DNA of 64,000 bases from Aradus depressus (Eukaryota; Arthropoda; Insecta; Hemiptera; Aradidae): contig OY759215.1 in assembly GCA_963662175.1 (NCBI GenBank), positions 55,507,213 through 55,571,212 of the forward strand. The letters run 5' to 3'. This document shows, in pieces, positions 35,701 through 44,724 of the stretch. Position 1 is the stretch's first letter. Each line of letters begins with the position of its first letter. The notes under the pieces are model-generated. The model was given only the letters and a program-made list of their open reading frames with translations. It had not been told where the DNA came from and did no database searches. The position numbers and the translations under genes were made by a program.

Positions 35701-38700
35701 CATGAAGTTATTTTACCATTTTCAGTTAGTTAATGAATATCAAAAGGAGAACAAAAAGATTACAAAAGGTCCAACAGAAAAGAAAGACGATCCACAAACA
35801 AGCCTAACAACAACTAGAAACACTAAGAAAGTAGCCAGTACTACAAGAGCTGCCATATCAAAAAGAAGTATGTTATATTAATATTTTAAAAATATAGCAC
35901 TGCATTTCGATATCGAGTGTTCGAAAAGATAAAATATTTTGTGTATTATTTTATTCACTTTTTTTTTTAGTAACATCACTTTGAAAATATTGCAGATGTG
36001 AAAGGAACCGGAAAGGACAAACATAAACATGTGAGTTAAATTGAGAACATTCTATAGAAATATAGAAATATTCTCTTCCAATAAAAATTGTACAACTTTT
36101 TTTTCGAATATTTATAGGCTTCGTTCCTATTCTATTGAATTATATTCGAGAAAAATATTGCAATTAGAATTTTCAATCTAAAACTTCAGATAATATCCAT
36201 TTTACATGCCATTTGGAATGTTGAGATTATGAAGGGCTTTACTAAACGAAAAATAAAATTGCCAACCCAAAATTTAAACATAGTAAAAATATTGTTGCAT
36301 ACTGAATCATTCATGTTTGTCAGTAGGTCATTTCATGTATTTATTGGCCCGGGGCAGTTTCTATTATGTAACTTTAATATTCGAAATTGCTAATCATTGA
36401 TTTTTAAGTTTGCAGCCTTTGTCTGTTTGTCTGTGGCATCGTAGCTCCAAAACGGCTGAACCGAATTCAAAGCGGTTTTTTTGTTTCAAAAGCTGGTATT
36501 TGCGAGATGGTTCTTAGCTCTGTTTGGTGGAAATCGGGTATGCCGTTTCCATGATCTTCAGGTTTCATCCAGAGCCTGTGTAGGAATCTCGGCCTCTATT
36601 ACAGCTAGAGACTTGGAGTAGAGTCAGACAGAAGCCGCTGTAGAGTCTGGCTCATCTTCACGAAAGCGATGGAATAGCGCTCTGGTAGTAGGCGATATAA
36701 CCTCGGACTAAACTAACTAAATCGGGGAAGAGAGGATGATCTGAGTCAGTCTATCTGCTATTTTACAAATTGTGTTCGTGTACAGTGACCAGTTAGAAAG
36801 ATAAGATGCAAACAGCTGCAGTTTCATTGATTCACTCTTATAGTATTTGATTGTTAATTTACTTTTGAAAATGTTAGTAATGTTTCATTTGAACTAAAGT
36901 GAATTTTATTAGTTATATAAAAACATTTGTGTATTTTCTTTTCACATTTTGAGTTTGACAAGTTTTCTTTTGGACTGACCGGGTCATTAAGTGTGTACTA
37001 ATTGAAAATGGTGACTGGAGAGTCACTTATTGTAGCGTGGATTATTTATTGTCACAAGTAGATTCAGAAGTAAGGAAGTCTTTGACAATACTTTTAAAAA
37101 GGTAATGAAGAAACTCATTGAAGGGAATTTTGAAGAGGAATGGTATGTGGGAAAAGGGACAGAGATAAATTAATTAACAAACGACCGATTCGCAGAACAC
37201 ACAGGGACGAGGTGGTTAGATAAGGACCTTTGAGGTTCACAGAGAGCGACCAGATACTGAACTTGAGGGTTAAACAAAACCATCAGCTTTATTCTAAATC
37301 CCTTCATAACCCATCTATGAATATTTTTAATTAAACTTTTTACACTAAATTTCTTTTTACTAAACACACAAACGTTAATCCAAAACAAGGACATTAAAGC
37401 GTTATTTTCAGCTAAAAGGAAGGAAAGGAAAAATACAAGTATGTTCTTCAGAGAAAATACAGGTATATTCTTCAGAGAAAATGCAGGTATATTCTTCAGA
37501 GAAAATACAGGTATATTCTTCAGGGAAAATACAAGTATGTTCTTCAGAGAAAATATTAGTATGTTCTTCGGAGAAAATACAAGTACGTTCTTCAGAGATT
37601 TACAAGTATGATCTTCAAAGAAAATACAAGTACGTTCCTCAGAGAAATTACAAGTATGTTCTTTAAAGAAAATACATGTTTATTTTTCATAAAAAATAAA
37701 AGTATAGCCTTCTGTTTTCTCAACATTCTAAATCAAAATAACAATATACTCTATATTGAAATTGTCAGTGACTCTCATTGCCTGGTTGGCAACAAAAATT
37801 GTATAAATCAACAAGGTAGGAGAGACGGGGGAAAAAATTAACATTTTTTTCAAAGAGGAGCCTGTAGTATCGAATCGGGCATTAAATCGGTTCGGTGACG
37901 TGAAAACTGCCGGGTGCTTTTTCAGTCCTTTCTGATAGAAGACTGAAACTACAGTTGTAGTTAAATAAAATCTGTGATAGGTATTCTTCCAGCTTCTCTG
38001 GGATGTTATTATCTTGATTTCCGCCATTTTTTTTGTTACAGGGGTGTCTTCTTTTTCTTTTTTGACAATACTTCGGGACACTTCCACGTCCCTTCTTCTG
38101 TTCACTATAAACGAGGGAGGTGGAAGTGTCCTTAAATATTGTCAAAAAAGAAGAGAAACATGCCGGAAAAATCAATAATGCAAGTAAATAATCAAAAAAA
38201 TATATAAAATCAAACTTATTATATATAAGAAAATATTAATTATAGTACACTGAAAGGTAAAGTCATGTGTTGATGTTGTACTGTCATTTTAGTCATATTG
38301 TATCAACTGTATTGTCATGTTATAATGTTCTCAGTGTGGTCATTAATAAAATCTCAGGCAGCACTGAAGACTCAAATGCATAAAAATTTCGAGATTAGTA
38401 ACAGGGTCAGTATGGAGTTAAACTAGGACTCGACTGTTGTTTGATAACTTCAACACTTTCACACGAAATTAGCAACCGTTAAAAGTTAAAAACTGTTACT
38501 CCAATCTTCTTCAGATCATATTAAATATATTGAACGATTAAATGACGATACATTTAAATGAAAATGAAAACTTGTACGTTACCAAGAAAATTGTCGGTTA
38601 CCTGATTTAATACCAGAATGCATGTGCCACCTTCATCCAAGAGGTCTGGTGGGACAGCCAATTATGAAACAAGGGACAAATATAGGCAATGGACATCTAG

Positions 38701-40056
38701 GGTTGGTAATCCTTTCGTTTATGGAGTGTTAATATTGTTAATTTCATCCCCCGACTCTCCTACTGGAAAAAATACATATTTCAGGAGCACCACATCTTAA
38801 TTTATGCTTTATATATTTGATTTTTTATTGCACATATGTATTTGCTTAATTTAAAAAAATTGATTTTTCTAAAACAGAGAACGTCAAATAATGAAGATAC
38901 ACCTCTTGAAAGTATAATTGTATCGAAAGCTCTTCTGCCAAAGAATACGACAAATTTATTAAGCAATGTTCATTCTCGGATATGTGGCGTAGTAAAAAAC
39001 TGGGAAGAAAAAGGAAAAGATGATTCGGGAAGAAATGTCAACGAGAAATTTTTCAAAGATCCGATATTTCAAAAAGAATATTCTAAATATAAAATTGACT
39101 ACGCAAATAATTGTCGAAGATTGAAAGAATTTATTAAAAGAATGAAACATCACATGGGGAATAAAAGCACGAAAGATTTGAAATCAAAAATTAATATTTC
39201 AGAAACCATTAAAAATAATTTTATGGGCCCAGAAAACATTTCGAAGTTAACTATTAGTAATCGGGGTATGAAAGTAAGAAATAAAAAAGGACCGTTTAAT
39301 GGACGTAATGAAAAACTAATTTCAGAAAACATCAATAACTTAAAAGATAATTTTCTGAACAGATTCAATCAAACAAAAAAGTGTCTTAGAAAAACTGAGG
39401 AATATAGATCACCTCGGAAAGAGAAACAAAAAAAGAGAAAAAGCTTTAAACAATTTCATAAAAAAGCAAAACGAAAAAGAAAAACTAACAAAAAAACAAG
39501 AAAGGTTACGAAAAATCCAAATAAGCGTCGAGCAAAAAAAAGAAAAATGAAAACAAAAACTAGAAAGAAGAGGAAGGAAAATGTTACAAATTTTAATTCA
39601 CCCGCGAAAGAAGCTGCGAAAGGAAAATTAAAACACACCATTCTAAAACCTTGCAGAAGCTTAGGCAGTGTGCGGAGACAATTGCTTGAAGCTAAATTGA
39701 GGAATTTTTCCAATTCTCTGATGAGCAATCCACGTAAGCGAATATATCGTATCATCAATGAAAGTGAATTGAACCAACGATGGAAAAAAGAATTGAGTGA
39801 AGACAGCGACTCAACGGCAAAGTCCGTGTACTATGTTCCACCGAACATCGTCACAAGCGATGACATTATCAAAAATAAACTTAGTCAAAATCAGAAATTA
39901 ATAACGATTAATTTCAAACCAAAAACACCTGTACTTATTACAACAAAGCAAAAATGCATTCGTTCGAATAAGCTGAAAAAGCAAGCCGAATTGAAGTTAA
40001 ATTTGTTCGTTGAAGATGACGGTTCTGACGACTTGAAGAAGAGGGAGAAACACTGA
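26345..40056 (+). CDS. Gene 2: about nine-exon gene for a novel very basic protein (~595 aa)
   Basis: I do not recognise this protein. The model joins 26345-26389, 27238-27369, 28008-28133, 32016-32064, 34271-34323, 35726-35867, 35996-36030, 37412-37438 (3' end uncertain) and 38878-40056. It gives 1785 coding nt plus a stop, with phase agreement at all junctions. The protein starts MSKENKRPRC, has a Pro/Tyr-containing segment (residues 16-59), several short charged exons, and a 392-residue terminal exon with an extremely Lys/Arg-rich centre (about 381-441). Such a tract normally means nuclear or nucleolar targeting or nucleic-acid binding. The gene lies 4.7 kb downstream of gene 1, same strand, with similar architecture (MSK start, tiny exons, long last exon), but I see no clear sequence homology. 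Confidence 0.75.
26560..27226. repeat. Family A inverted pair in gene 2 intron 1
   Basis: 26560-27010 is minus orientation, ending GGAAAACATGAAATTTCGG. After an AT stretch, 27110-27226 is plus orientation, ending GTCGGTGATTCACTGACGAC. A poly(C) run occupies 26887-26902. Confidence 0.75.
27238..27369 (+). CDS. Gene 2 exon 2
   Basis: Acceptor CCCTTTCAG; donor GTACCT at 27370. It encodes 44 residues (PKYSSATRYTPSYQKYIDGL and onward) with conserved-looking Tyr and Pro. The acceptor's T-rich tract is at the 3' end of a family A repeat that finishes just upstream, so part of this splice site may be transposon-derived. Confidence 0.75.
27439..27501. repeat. (AT)n microsatellite
   Basis: About 30 uninterrupted AT dinucleotides in gene 2 intron 2. 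Confidence 0.95.
27780..27958 (-). repeat. SINE-A, 3'-truncated
   Basis: GGACCATCGCTTAACGTCCC, then TTTCGAACCCTCGATCTTGA and CTACCTCTGAGCTGCCGGC show the body and tRNA-like head on the minus strand. It ends 50 bp before gene 2 exon 3. Confidence 0.85.
28008..28133 (+). CDS. Gene 2 exon 3
   Basis: Acceptor TTTTTTTCCAG; donor CAG|GTAAAA at 28134; phase 0 at both ends. It encodes 42 residues starting IVGTLSKKRSLIG, followed by a KKKKR-like basic cluster. Confidence 0.75.
28285..28520 (+). pseudogene. Jockey-like LINE pol C-terminal fragment
   Basis: One frame reads RTIVDAPFYVSNLNLHNDSE then TPYVIDL, the same region as 10025-10300 and 55640-55880. It is in gene 2 intron 3. Confidence 0.65.
28746..29090 (+). 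repeat. SINE-A, full length with AACCT tail
   Basis: The reference copy. It opens GGCGCCGGTAGCTCAGTGGT (A box), has GTGGGTTCGTAACCC (B box), a 230-bp unrelated body, and ends CATGAGTCATAAAACCTAAC followed by CTAACCT. Confidence 0.9.
29198..29812. mobile_element. Candidate hAT-like element with poly(C) interior
   Basis: CAGGGTCGTAGCTACGGGGGG at 29198 and its imperfect inverse CCTGGCTACGCCCCTG ending 29810 face each other. Long C-runs lie just inside both ends (29229 and 29756). Without a clean 8-bp duplication the hAT assignment is tentative. Confidence 0.5.
29452..29606. mobile_element. Small palindromic MITE
   Basis: TTTACATGCGCAGTAAAAAT at 29460 pairs with ATTTTTGCTGCTCATGTAAA near 29579. 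Arms of about 55 bp at roughly 85 percent identity flank a 40-bp loop. It is nested in the 29198-29812 element. Confidence 0.7.
29813..30251. other. Unassigned intronic DNA
   Basis: Two overlapping minus-strand ORFs of 74 codons (29799-30045) have no recognisable motif, and no repeat is identified. Confidence 0.3.
30252..30462. repeat. Perfect palindrome: 104-bp arms, 3-bp spacer
   Basis: Left arm 30252-30355 and right arm 30359-30462 are exact reverse complements, separated by CAT. Each arm includes ACTACCGGTTTCGGCTTTAT and CCATCGTCAGGTCTAGTT. Diverged relatives occur at 10832, 41506 and 47390. Confidence 0.95.
30480..32015. other. Gene 2 intron 3, 3' part
   Basis: About 31250-31560 is a family C repeat (CGCGAAAATGGTCAAAACGT, CAGGGGACCTTCAAACGTG). 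The rest is AT-rich without a gene. Confidence 0.5.
32016..32064 (+). CDS. Gene 2 exon 4
   Basis: Acceptor TATTTTCAG; donor GTATTT at 32065. It reads INHRASIERIVRKHCP and leaves phase 1, which the next exon accepts. Confidence 0.65.
32065..34270. other. Gene 2 intron 4
   Basis: 32640-32910 holds three or four diverged copies of a block like GGTAGTTCCAGGGRTACTGG spaced about 75-80 bp. An imperfect inverted repeat (CAGCAAATAGGC near 33728, TATTTGCTGG near 33870) spans about 150 bp. No gene seen. Confidence 0.45.
34271..34323 (+). CDS. Gene 2 exon 5
   Basis: A run of more than 15 T followed by AACAG is the acceptor; the donor is CAG|GTAATC. It encodes EPDQGISSESSMTNFAEQ, the only acidic segment of this protein, and ends in phase 0. 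Confidence 0.65.
34390..34515 (+). repeat. Family A fragment
   Basis: GAAATTTCATGTTTTTCAGA and ACGATTCCTTCTGATAGAAT match the family A 5' part. Confidence 0.6.
34727..35670 (-). repeat. Family A copy split by a LINE
   Basis: Minus-orientation family A starts at 34727 (GTAAGCAAATCACCGGCTAT). It resumes at 35539 and ends CTTCCCCTATACTTC near 35670. The split is at the LINE insertion. Confidence 0.8.
34958..35538 (-). mobile_element. 5'-truncated LINE inserted in a family A copy
   Basis: The target duplication ATAGGTCGCATTTAT is at 34943-34957 and 35539-35553, exact over 15 bp. The minus strand encodes the pol C-terminus: VVLYKTLIRPVLLYGSETWT, then RRIFGG, then GRLRWAGHIARME. One in-frame TAA at 35242-35244 is the only break. 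The 3' end carries a GATA-type tail (plus strand TCTATCTATCTATC). This resembles endonuclease-RT LINEs with simple-repeat tails. Confidence 0.85.
35726..35867 (+). CDS. Gene 2 exon 6
   Basis: Acceptor CATTTTCAG; donor GTATGT at 35868; 142 nt moving from phase 0 to phase 1. It encodes LVNEYQKENKKITKGPTEKK and a Thr/Lys-rich remainder. Confidence 0.7.
35996..36030 (+). CDS. Gene 2 exon 7
   Basis: Acceptor TATTGCAG; donor GTGAGT at 36031. It reads NVKGTGKDKHKH. The preceding intron is only 128 nt. Confidence 0.65.
36031..37411. other. Gene 2 intron 7
   Basis: A SINE-A fragment lies at 36630-36722 (AGCGCTCTGGTAGTAGGCGA). 36400-36560 has GTCTGTTTGTCTGTGGCATC, typical of dispersed repeats. The minus-strand ORF at 37170-37394 has no known motif. 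Confidence 0.45.
37412..37438 (+). CDS. Gene 2 exon 8 candidate, minimal form (3' end variable)
   Basis: After acceptor TTATTTTCAG the frame reads LKGRKGKIQ and meets the first GTATGT at 37439. It stays open through the 24-bp array to a stop at 37664-37666. Seven donor-like sites spaced 24 bp (37439 to 37583) would all keep phase 0, so exon lengths of 27 to 171 nt are equally possible on paper. The exon may also be skipped, since the flanking exons are both phase 0. Confidence 0.45.
37429..37683 (+). repeat. 24-bp tandem array with splice-like sites, overlapping gene 2 exon 8
   Basis: The unit is close to GTATATTCTTCAGAGAAAAT plus ACAG. Donor-like GT dinucleotides fall at 37439, 37463, 37487, 37511, 37535, 37559, 37583, 37606, 37630, 37654 and 37678: ten spacings of 24 bp except one of 23. 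Each unit also has a TTCTTCAG acceptor-like motif. In the gene 2 frame each unit encodes eight residues close to QVYSSEKI. The 1-bp loss after 37583 breaks the frame, which stops at 37664. Confidence 0.85.
38056..38152. repeat. Imperfect hairpin in gene 2 last intron
   Basis: TTTGACAATACTTCGGGACA and following bases pair with GTGTCCTTAAATATTGTCAA; arms are about 37 bp around a 22-bp loop. Confidence 0.75.
38878..40056 (+). CDS. Gene 2 terminal exon with Lys/Arg-rich tract
   Basis: Acceptor TAAAACAG ends at 38877 and the stop TGA is 40054-40056. The 392 codons begin RTSNNEDTPLESIIVSKALL. Residues encoded by about 39411-39590 are dominated by Lys and Arg with almost no acidic residue, resembling the basic tails of nucleolar or chromatin proteins. 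After this come KHTILKPCRSLGSVRRQLLE, a more ordered-looking patch, and an acidic-basic end. No catalytic motif is visible. The acceptor tract is only moderately pyrimidine-rich. Confidence 0.8.
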   Translation, partial: RTSNNEDTPLESIIVSKALLPKNTTNLLSNVHSRICGVVKNWEEKGKDDSGRNVNEKFFKDPIFQKEYSKYKIDYANNCRRLKEFIKRMKHHMGNKSTKDLKSKINISETIKNNFMGPENISKLTISNRGMKVRNKKGPFNGRNEKLISENINNLKDNFLNRFNQTKKCLRKTEEYRSPRKEKQKKRKSFKQFHKKAKRKRKTNKKTRKVTKNPNKRRAKKRKMKTKTRKKRKENVTNFNSPAKEAAKGKLKHTILKPCRSLGSVRRQLLEAKLRNFSNSLMSNPRKRIYRIINESELNQRWKKELSEDSDSTAKSVYYVPPNIVTSDDIIKNKLSQNQKLITINFKPKTPVLITTKQKCIRSNKLKKQAELKLNLFVEDDGSDDLKKREKH

Positions 40057-40120
40057 GACCTCGTTCATTTGACCAACTCTGATGATTTCCTGTCTATGAA
40101 GTTTGTTGTGTGTACTCTAA

Positions 40121-40126
40121 AATAAA
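40121..40126 (+). terminator. Poly(A) signal of gene 2
   Basis: AATAAA lies 64 nt after the gene 2 stop codon. Confidence 0.65.
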
Positions 40127-40481
40127 ATGTCAAGATTAAATATGTAATTTTTATAAATATACAAATGCTACGAACCGCGCTGATCACGATCCGCCGTGCA
40201 AATTCATACAAAAATGCATTCAAAAGAGAACAAACAAAGCAAAATAAGAATAAATAAATGAACTTATGGGCAAACTGCATACAGCTAAATACAAATTAGC
40301 TTTCTTTGATGCTAAAATGGTTCATAGGTCTAATTACGAACAAAAAATAAATAAAATTAACGAATTAATTACAGACATCGAGAAACAGGTATTTAATACA
40401 TATAATCTTACTACTAGTAGAAAGAAAACAAATATAATTGATCTGAAATTGTAATGTTTTTAGATAGTTATGGTTATGGTT

Positions 40482-40703
40482 ATTATGACTCATGCCCGGG
40501 CTTCAACTACGAGGTCATATCGCCTACTACCAGAGCGCTCTTTCGTCACTGTGGCGGACATGAGCCTGACACGAGTCTATGGGATTTCTAAATTTTGCCT
40601 AGCCTAAATTTTTATTCACCCTAAGGTAGGGGTCTTTAACGAGTACCTGACCGGGACCATCGCTTAACGTCCCATCCGAAGGACGCCGTGCTTAAATTTC
40701 TTT
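40482..40703 (-). repeat. SINE-A, head missing
   Basis: ATGACTCATGCCCGGGCTTC at one end and CCATCGCTTAACGTCCCATC at the other. Confidence 0.85.
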
Positions 40704-40750
40704 AGGTTTCCAAACTTTAATAGCAAGAATAGTGGTTTATATCTGGTTAC

Positions 40751-41053
40751 TTAGTGTCCAGGCTTTAACTATGAGCTCATATCGCCTACTACCAGAACGC
40801 TCTTTCCTCGCTCTGCTAACATGAGCCCGACTCTACCGTGGATATCCTAAATTTTGCCAACTTAGGTTTAGAGGATACGGGTTTTCAGTGAGTACGTCAC
40901 ATCGCAAAAGCTCTGGACCATCGCTTAAGGTGCCATCCGAAGGACGGCATGCTCAGTTTTTTTTTTGCCAATCATATAAAAGACCTGAGCCCAGTTTCGA
41001 ACCCCCATTCTTGAGCTGATTAGGGAAGCACTGAGCAACGAACCGGCGCCTCT
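40751..41053 (-). repeat. SINE-A, near full length
   Basis: From CAGGCTTTAACTATGAGCTC to the tRNA-like head ending ACCGGCGCC at 41051. It lies 50 bp from another copy in the same orientation. Confidence 0.8.
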
Positions 41054-41505
41054 TTATATCTTTGTTGGAGCACAATTTGAAGCCAGAGTGATCCAACCGG
41101 CAACTCTGCGATATGGCATAGAACTCCATTGTCATCAACCATGGCACAGTTCAGTGAGGTGTTTAGATAAGGGGGGCTCCCATATTGAATTGTGCCCCCA
41201 TTGTAATTCTACATCTGAGCCAGAGAGGAAGACAGCGACTGGGGAATCAGTGAGGTAGCCACCCCCAGGAAATTGCATTCATTTCCCTCCCCCGACCTGA
41301 CGGCATGTCCCCCCGCCTAAATTCACTCCCATTGAACAATTCAATCAGCTCCCCTCATAATGGCTTGAATATTTTTCATACTTTATTTATCTGATTAATT
41401 GGAAGGTAGGTAAGTTGAATATCGTTATCGATAGTGATTACCATATTCGAACATTTTCAAGGATTTGAATTACAACTTCTAAGAAGAAATACGTGGATAT
41501 ATTGA
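41054..41505. other. Unassigned intergenic DNA
   Basis: GAAGCCAGAGTGATCCAACC at 41081 resembles the arms of the inverted repeat near 42640 and 42985, so a related repeat is present. No gene. Confidence 0.35.
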
Positions 41506-41650
41506 GGAAACTTATAATAAATGAATAAAACAAACTTCTTTTTGGAAATATTGTACAATCCACAAATAATGTATTAATAAAATATCGATTTGGGGATTAC
41601 ACCATCGTCAGGTTTAGTTGTAAACTAAAACAAGCTTTTTGAGTGCAAAT
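41506..41650. repeat. Diverged hairpin-element arm
   Basis: GAATAAAACAAACTTCTTTT and CACCATCGTCAGGTTTAGTT match the 30252-30462 palindrome arm at reduced identity. Confidence 0.65.
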
Positions 41651-41927
41651 CATATGTATATATGATATATATTCTATCTTTAATTTTAGTTTTGCCTCTG
41701 TTATTAAAGCCCAACCCCTTCCCAATCTGCTTGATGTACCTATATGTATGATTCGCACTCCAGATACCAAAAAAATATATTTTAAAAATGTATTGTGTAT
41801 TGTTATGTTTAGTTAAATGAGTTGTTTAAGGAGTCTGAACTTTTTAGGATTCAGAAGGTAATATTAATCAACAATTTTCTGATGTTGGCTTCTAGCTGGC
41901 GGCCGGCGGTCTTCCCCGGCGCAGGTG

Positions 41928-42120
41928 AAATCCATAGGTGTCATCCTTTTGGCGTTCTGAATACACCGATCAAATTTCGAGTCGATATATTCATTCTATC
42001 GGGAGTAATCGTGTTTTCAGGCAGATAAACACATTTTTTATTTCTTATTTCTGGAATCAGTGGAACATGAAATTCTGTTGAAAGTTTAACATGAAAAGAC
42101 CGATGACAATACTTTCTGTA
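41928..42120 (-). repeat. Family A fragment
   Basis: CGAGTCGATATATTCATTCT, GGGAGTAATCGTGTTTTCAG and ACATGAAATTCTGTTGAAA are minus-orientation family A blocks. Confidence 0.65.
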
Positions 42121-42197
42121 TACTTTGTGTAGTTGGAGAAGAAAAAGTTCCTTGCTGGGAATCAACCTCAAAGTATTGTGGGATTTATTATTTATTT

Positions 42198-42400
42198 GTT
42201 TTGGTCTTACATACGATGCATATTAGCCATGATTCTTATTATGCTGGTACCTAGTTATTTACGACATCCATGGCCCCGGGAGAGAGTTCTATCTACGAAA
42301 TAAAACACTCCTGGACGGCATTCGCATCCGCAAACCAAGGTAAGACCATGCGACCAAAGCCTCTAAGCTCTAGCCCGCACGGCCACCATGGCTCCCAAAT
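42198..42400 (-). repeat. SINE-B, most complete copy
   Basis: TTTGGTCTTACATACGATGC at one end, CCATGGCCCCGGGAGAGAGT centrally, and the tRNA-like head to CACGGCCACCATGGCTCCCA. The B box is mutated (CATTCGCATCC). Confidence 0.8.
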
Positions 42401-43504
42401 GAATATTAAAATATACAAAAATAATTATACTGTATTGTTGTCATTAAAATTTAGTATAAAATCTCCCCGCATAAACGGTCAGATAGTGTTTAGAGCACCT
42501 CAAAATTATAGTGATGCAAAGGCAAACTGCAGTTGCTGCCTTTCTGGGAGTGGCCAACTGCACCAAATGAAAAGAAAGCCTTGTACACTTTGAAGCAATA
42601 GATTGCTGTCGATTGTGTGTCGATATATGAGGAGTTTGGAGCCAGAGCGGACCAACTGGTTGAAACTGAACAGGAAGAAAATGGCAATTGAAAATTGAGT
42701 ACATTTTGTTTATCTCCATAAATGAGCCCCAAATATTTATTTATATTTGAAATTTTAGAATAGTATTGGATGAGTGATCCCTTTTTGTGTTCTATAAAGT
42801 TTTTGAAGGCCGTATGATCCATTGTGACTTTGAAAATATATGCACAAAATATTTGTGGACTAAACTTAAAGTGCTGCTATCTATCACTGAAGTGAAGAAA
42901 CTAAACGATCCACACTTGTTTTGAAAAAAGGGAACCTATGCCAACATCAGGATGGTAATAACTCATTTTCCGAAAAATTGTGGGTTGGTCCGCTCTGGCT
43001 CCAAACTCATATGTTCCTCATCATCCATAAACAGCGGTAACAAAAGGCAACGTTATATTTAACAAAATATAAAACAAGGTCCGCTAAGGCATTGTTCACA
43101 CTGAAGGTAGTGGTCCATATTGACTTGGGCTAACTTCCAATTCTTGCAACATCTATGCAGAAGAACTGGGAACTTTGTCAGGATATTGTCGAAAAATTGC
43201 CACTCGTTCCTTCTGTTTTCAAAGGTGAATCCTGTGAACTCTGTACAGTGGCTCTTATGAAGCTTCTCTTTCCTATAAGGAATGGTTAAACAGTGGTTTA
43301 TCCTTTGCACCGTATCTGTGTGCAAACAACTTTATAATACAACCCTGAGAGATTAATTAAATTTGAAATGCCTTAGCTTACACAGCCCCACAGATAACAA
43401 TGCATATTAATAATGAATAATAATGACTAACTATTATAGAAATCCAAGGTATGCCTCTATATTCAAACATAAATCCTAGACAATGTTTATTAATACCGTA
43501 AAGG
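42401..43504. repeat. Possible fold-back repeat region
   Basis: GAGTTTGGAGCCAGAGCGGA at 42631 pairs with TCCGCTCTGGCTCCAAACTC at 42989. ORFs here overlap in several frames and show no protein motif. Confidence 0.5.
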
Positions 43505-43760
43505 TTTTTCACTTTCTTATACCTTTAGTATAAAGAAATATTGTAGCCGCGCAGATATCCGAGATAGATTTATCAATGGAATTTCATGTTTCAAGGTCCA
43601 CTGATTATGTTTTGACTATTTTCGCGATTATGTCTCTCTATGTGATTGTAGCAAATAAATAACAATTTCAGAAGATGTCATACATGAACTTAGATCTATT
43701 TAGATGTTGATAGAAATCGTACGAAAATTAAGACCAGTTTACTTCCGGCCTAAATACATT
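43505..43760 (-). repeat. Family C repeat
   Basis: TTTTGACTATTTTCGCGATT and TGGAATTTCATGTTTCAAGG match the copies at 31250, 47990 and 62945. Confidence 0.6.
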
Positions 43761-43814
43761 TTACAACTTCAAATAAAAGTTGTAGACAAAACTAGGCATA
43801 TTTTATACCCAAGT

Positions 43815-44046
43815 TACCGAGGCCCTTAGTTTATTTTATCTGGGAGGTAAAGTGATGGTCCCGAGCCTGTACGATGTCAGGGACTCGTTAAAGACCCCTA
43901 TCCTAAGCGTATACAAATTTAGAGTAGGCAAAATTTAGAATTCCCATAGTAGAGTCGGGCTCATGTCTACCAGAGTGACAAAAGAGCGCTCTGGTAGTAG
44001 GCGATATGACCTTGTAGTTAAAGCCCGGGCATGAGTCATAATAACT
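43815..44046 (+). repeat. SINE-A with head lost and an internal gap
   Basis: CCGAGGCCCTTAGTTTATTT to GGGCATGAGTCATAATAACT. The segment around CGTCCTTCGGATGGGACGTT is missing. Confidence 0.85.
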
Positions 44047-44483
44047 AATAACATAACCTAAGTTTTTTGGTAGGTCGTCAGAAAAACGACAACATGAGAT
44101 AATATTGGTTCCAGCTTAAATCTGAGGGCATTTATATGGTTGGAAATTTAATAAGGTACATTTTTGAGCAGAAAGAATACATTTTTCAATGGGGTTATCT
44201 TTATTCGTGTATATCAAGCAAAGATCAAAAAAAAAAATGGGTGATATCTCATGAATCTCGAACCCATTTTTTTTTTACATTTGCTTGATTTATGCGAATT
44301 CGCATAATCTCATTGAAAAATGTATCCTTTTCTCATTCTTTCTCCTTAAAAATGTAATTTATTAAATTTCCAATTACATAAATGCCTTTAGATTTAAGCT
44401 GGGACCAATACTATCTCCAAAAAATGAGCAATAAATTTCCTTGGGATATAGTTCAAAGCAATGTTTAAAATCAGCTAGGAGAT

Positions 44484-44545
44484 AACTTTAACGAGTTCCT
44501 GCCATCGCATAGGCTTGAGACCATAGCTTAGCGTCCTTTTTTCAC
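44484..44545 (-). repeat. SINE-A fragment
   Basis: TAACGAGTTCCTGCCATCGC and ACCATAGCTTAGCGTCC match the body. Confidence 0.55.
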
Positions 44546-44631
44546 CTCCAAGAATTTAAAAAAAAAATATGTTTATTTTTATTAAATAATATCAAGAAAT
44601 TAAATATTTGATGTAATAACAGAACTTTCTT

Positions 44632-44724
44632 CTACCAACCCCGTTTTTACAGCTCACTTTACCCCCTATCAAATTCATTGGGAAGAGGCGGAATGTAAAA
44701 ACGTGGTAGGTATAAGAATGTCCT
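44632..44724. mobile_element. Small MITE-like inverted repeat
   Basis: TTCTTCTACCAACCCCGTTTTTACA and AAAAACGTGGTAGGTATAAGAA are inverted. A relative with related ends is at 54218-54402. Confidence 0.55.

Noticed and set aside
37440..37683. Array units as separate 11-nt exons
   Set aside because: Introns of 13 nt would be far too short and the phases do not fit.
38836..38877. Start codon at 38836 for a separate single-exon gene
   Set aside because: The frame upstream of 38878 crosses a 3' splice site and is AT-rich; phase and composition fit gene 2's last exon.
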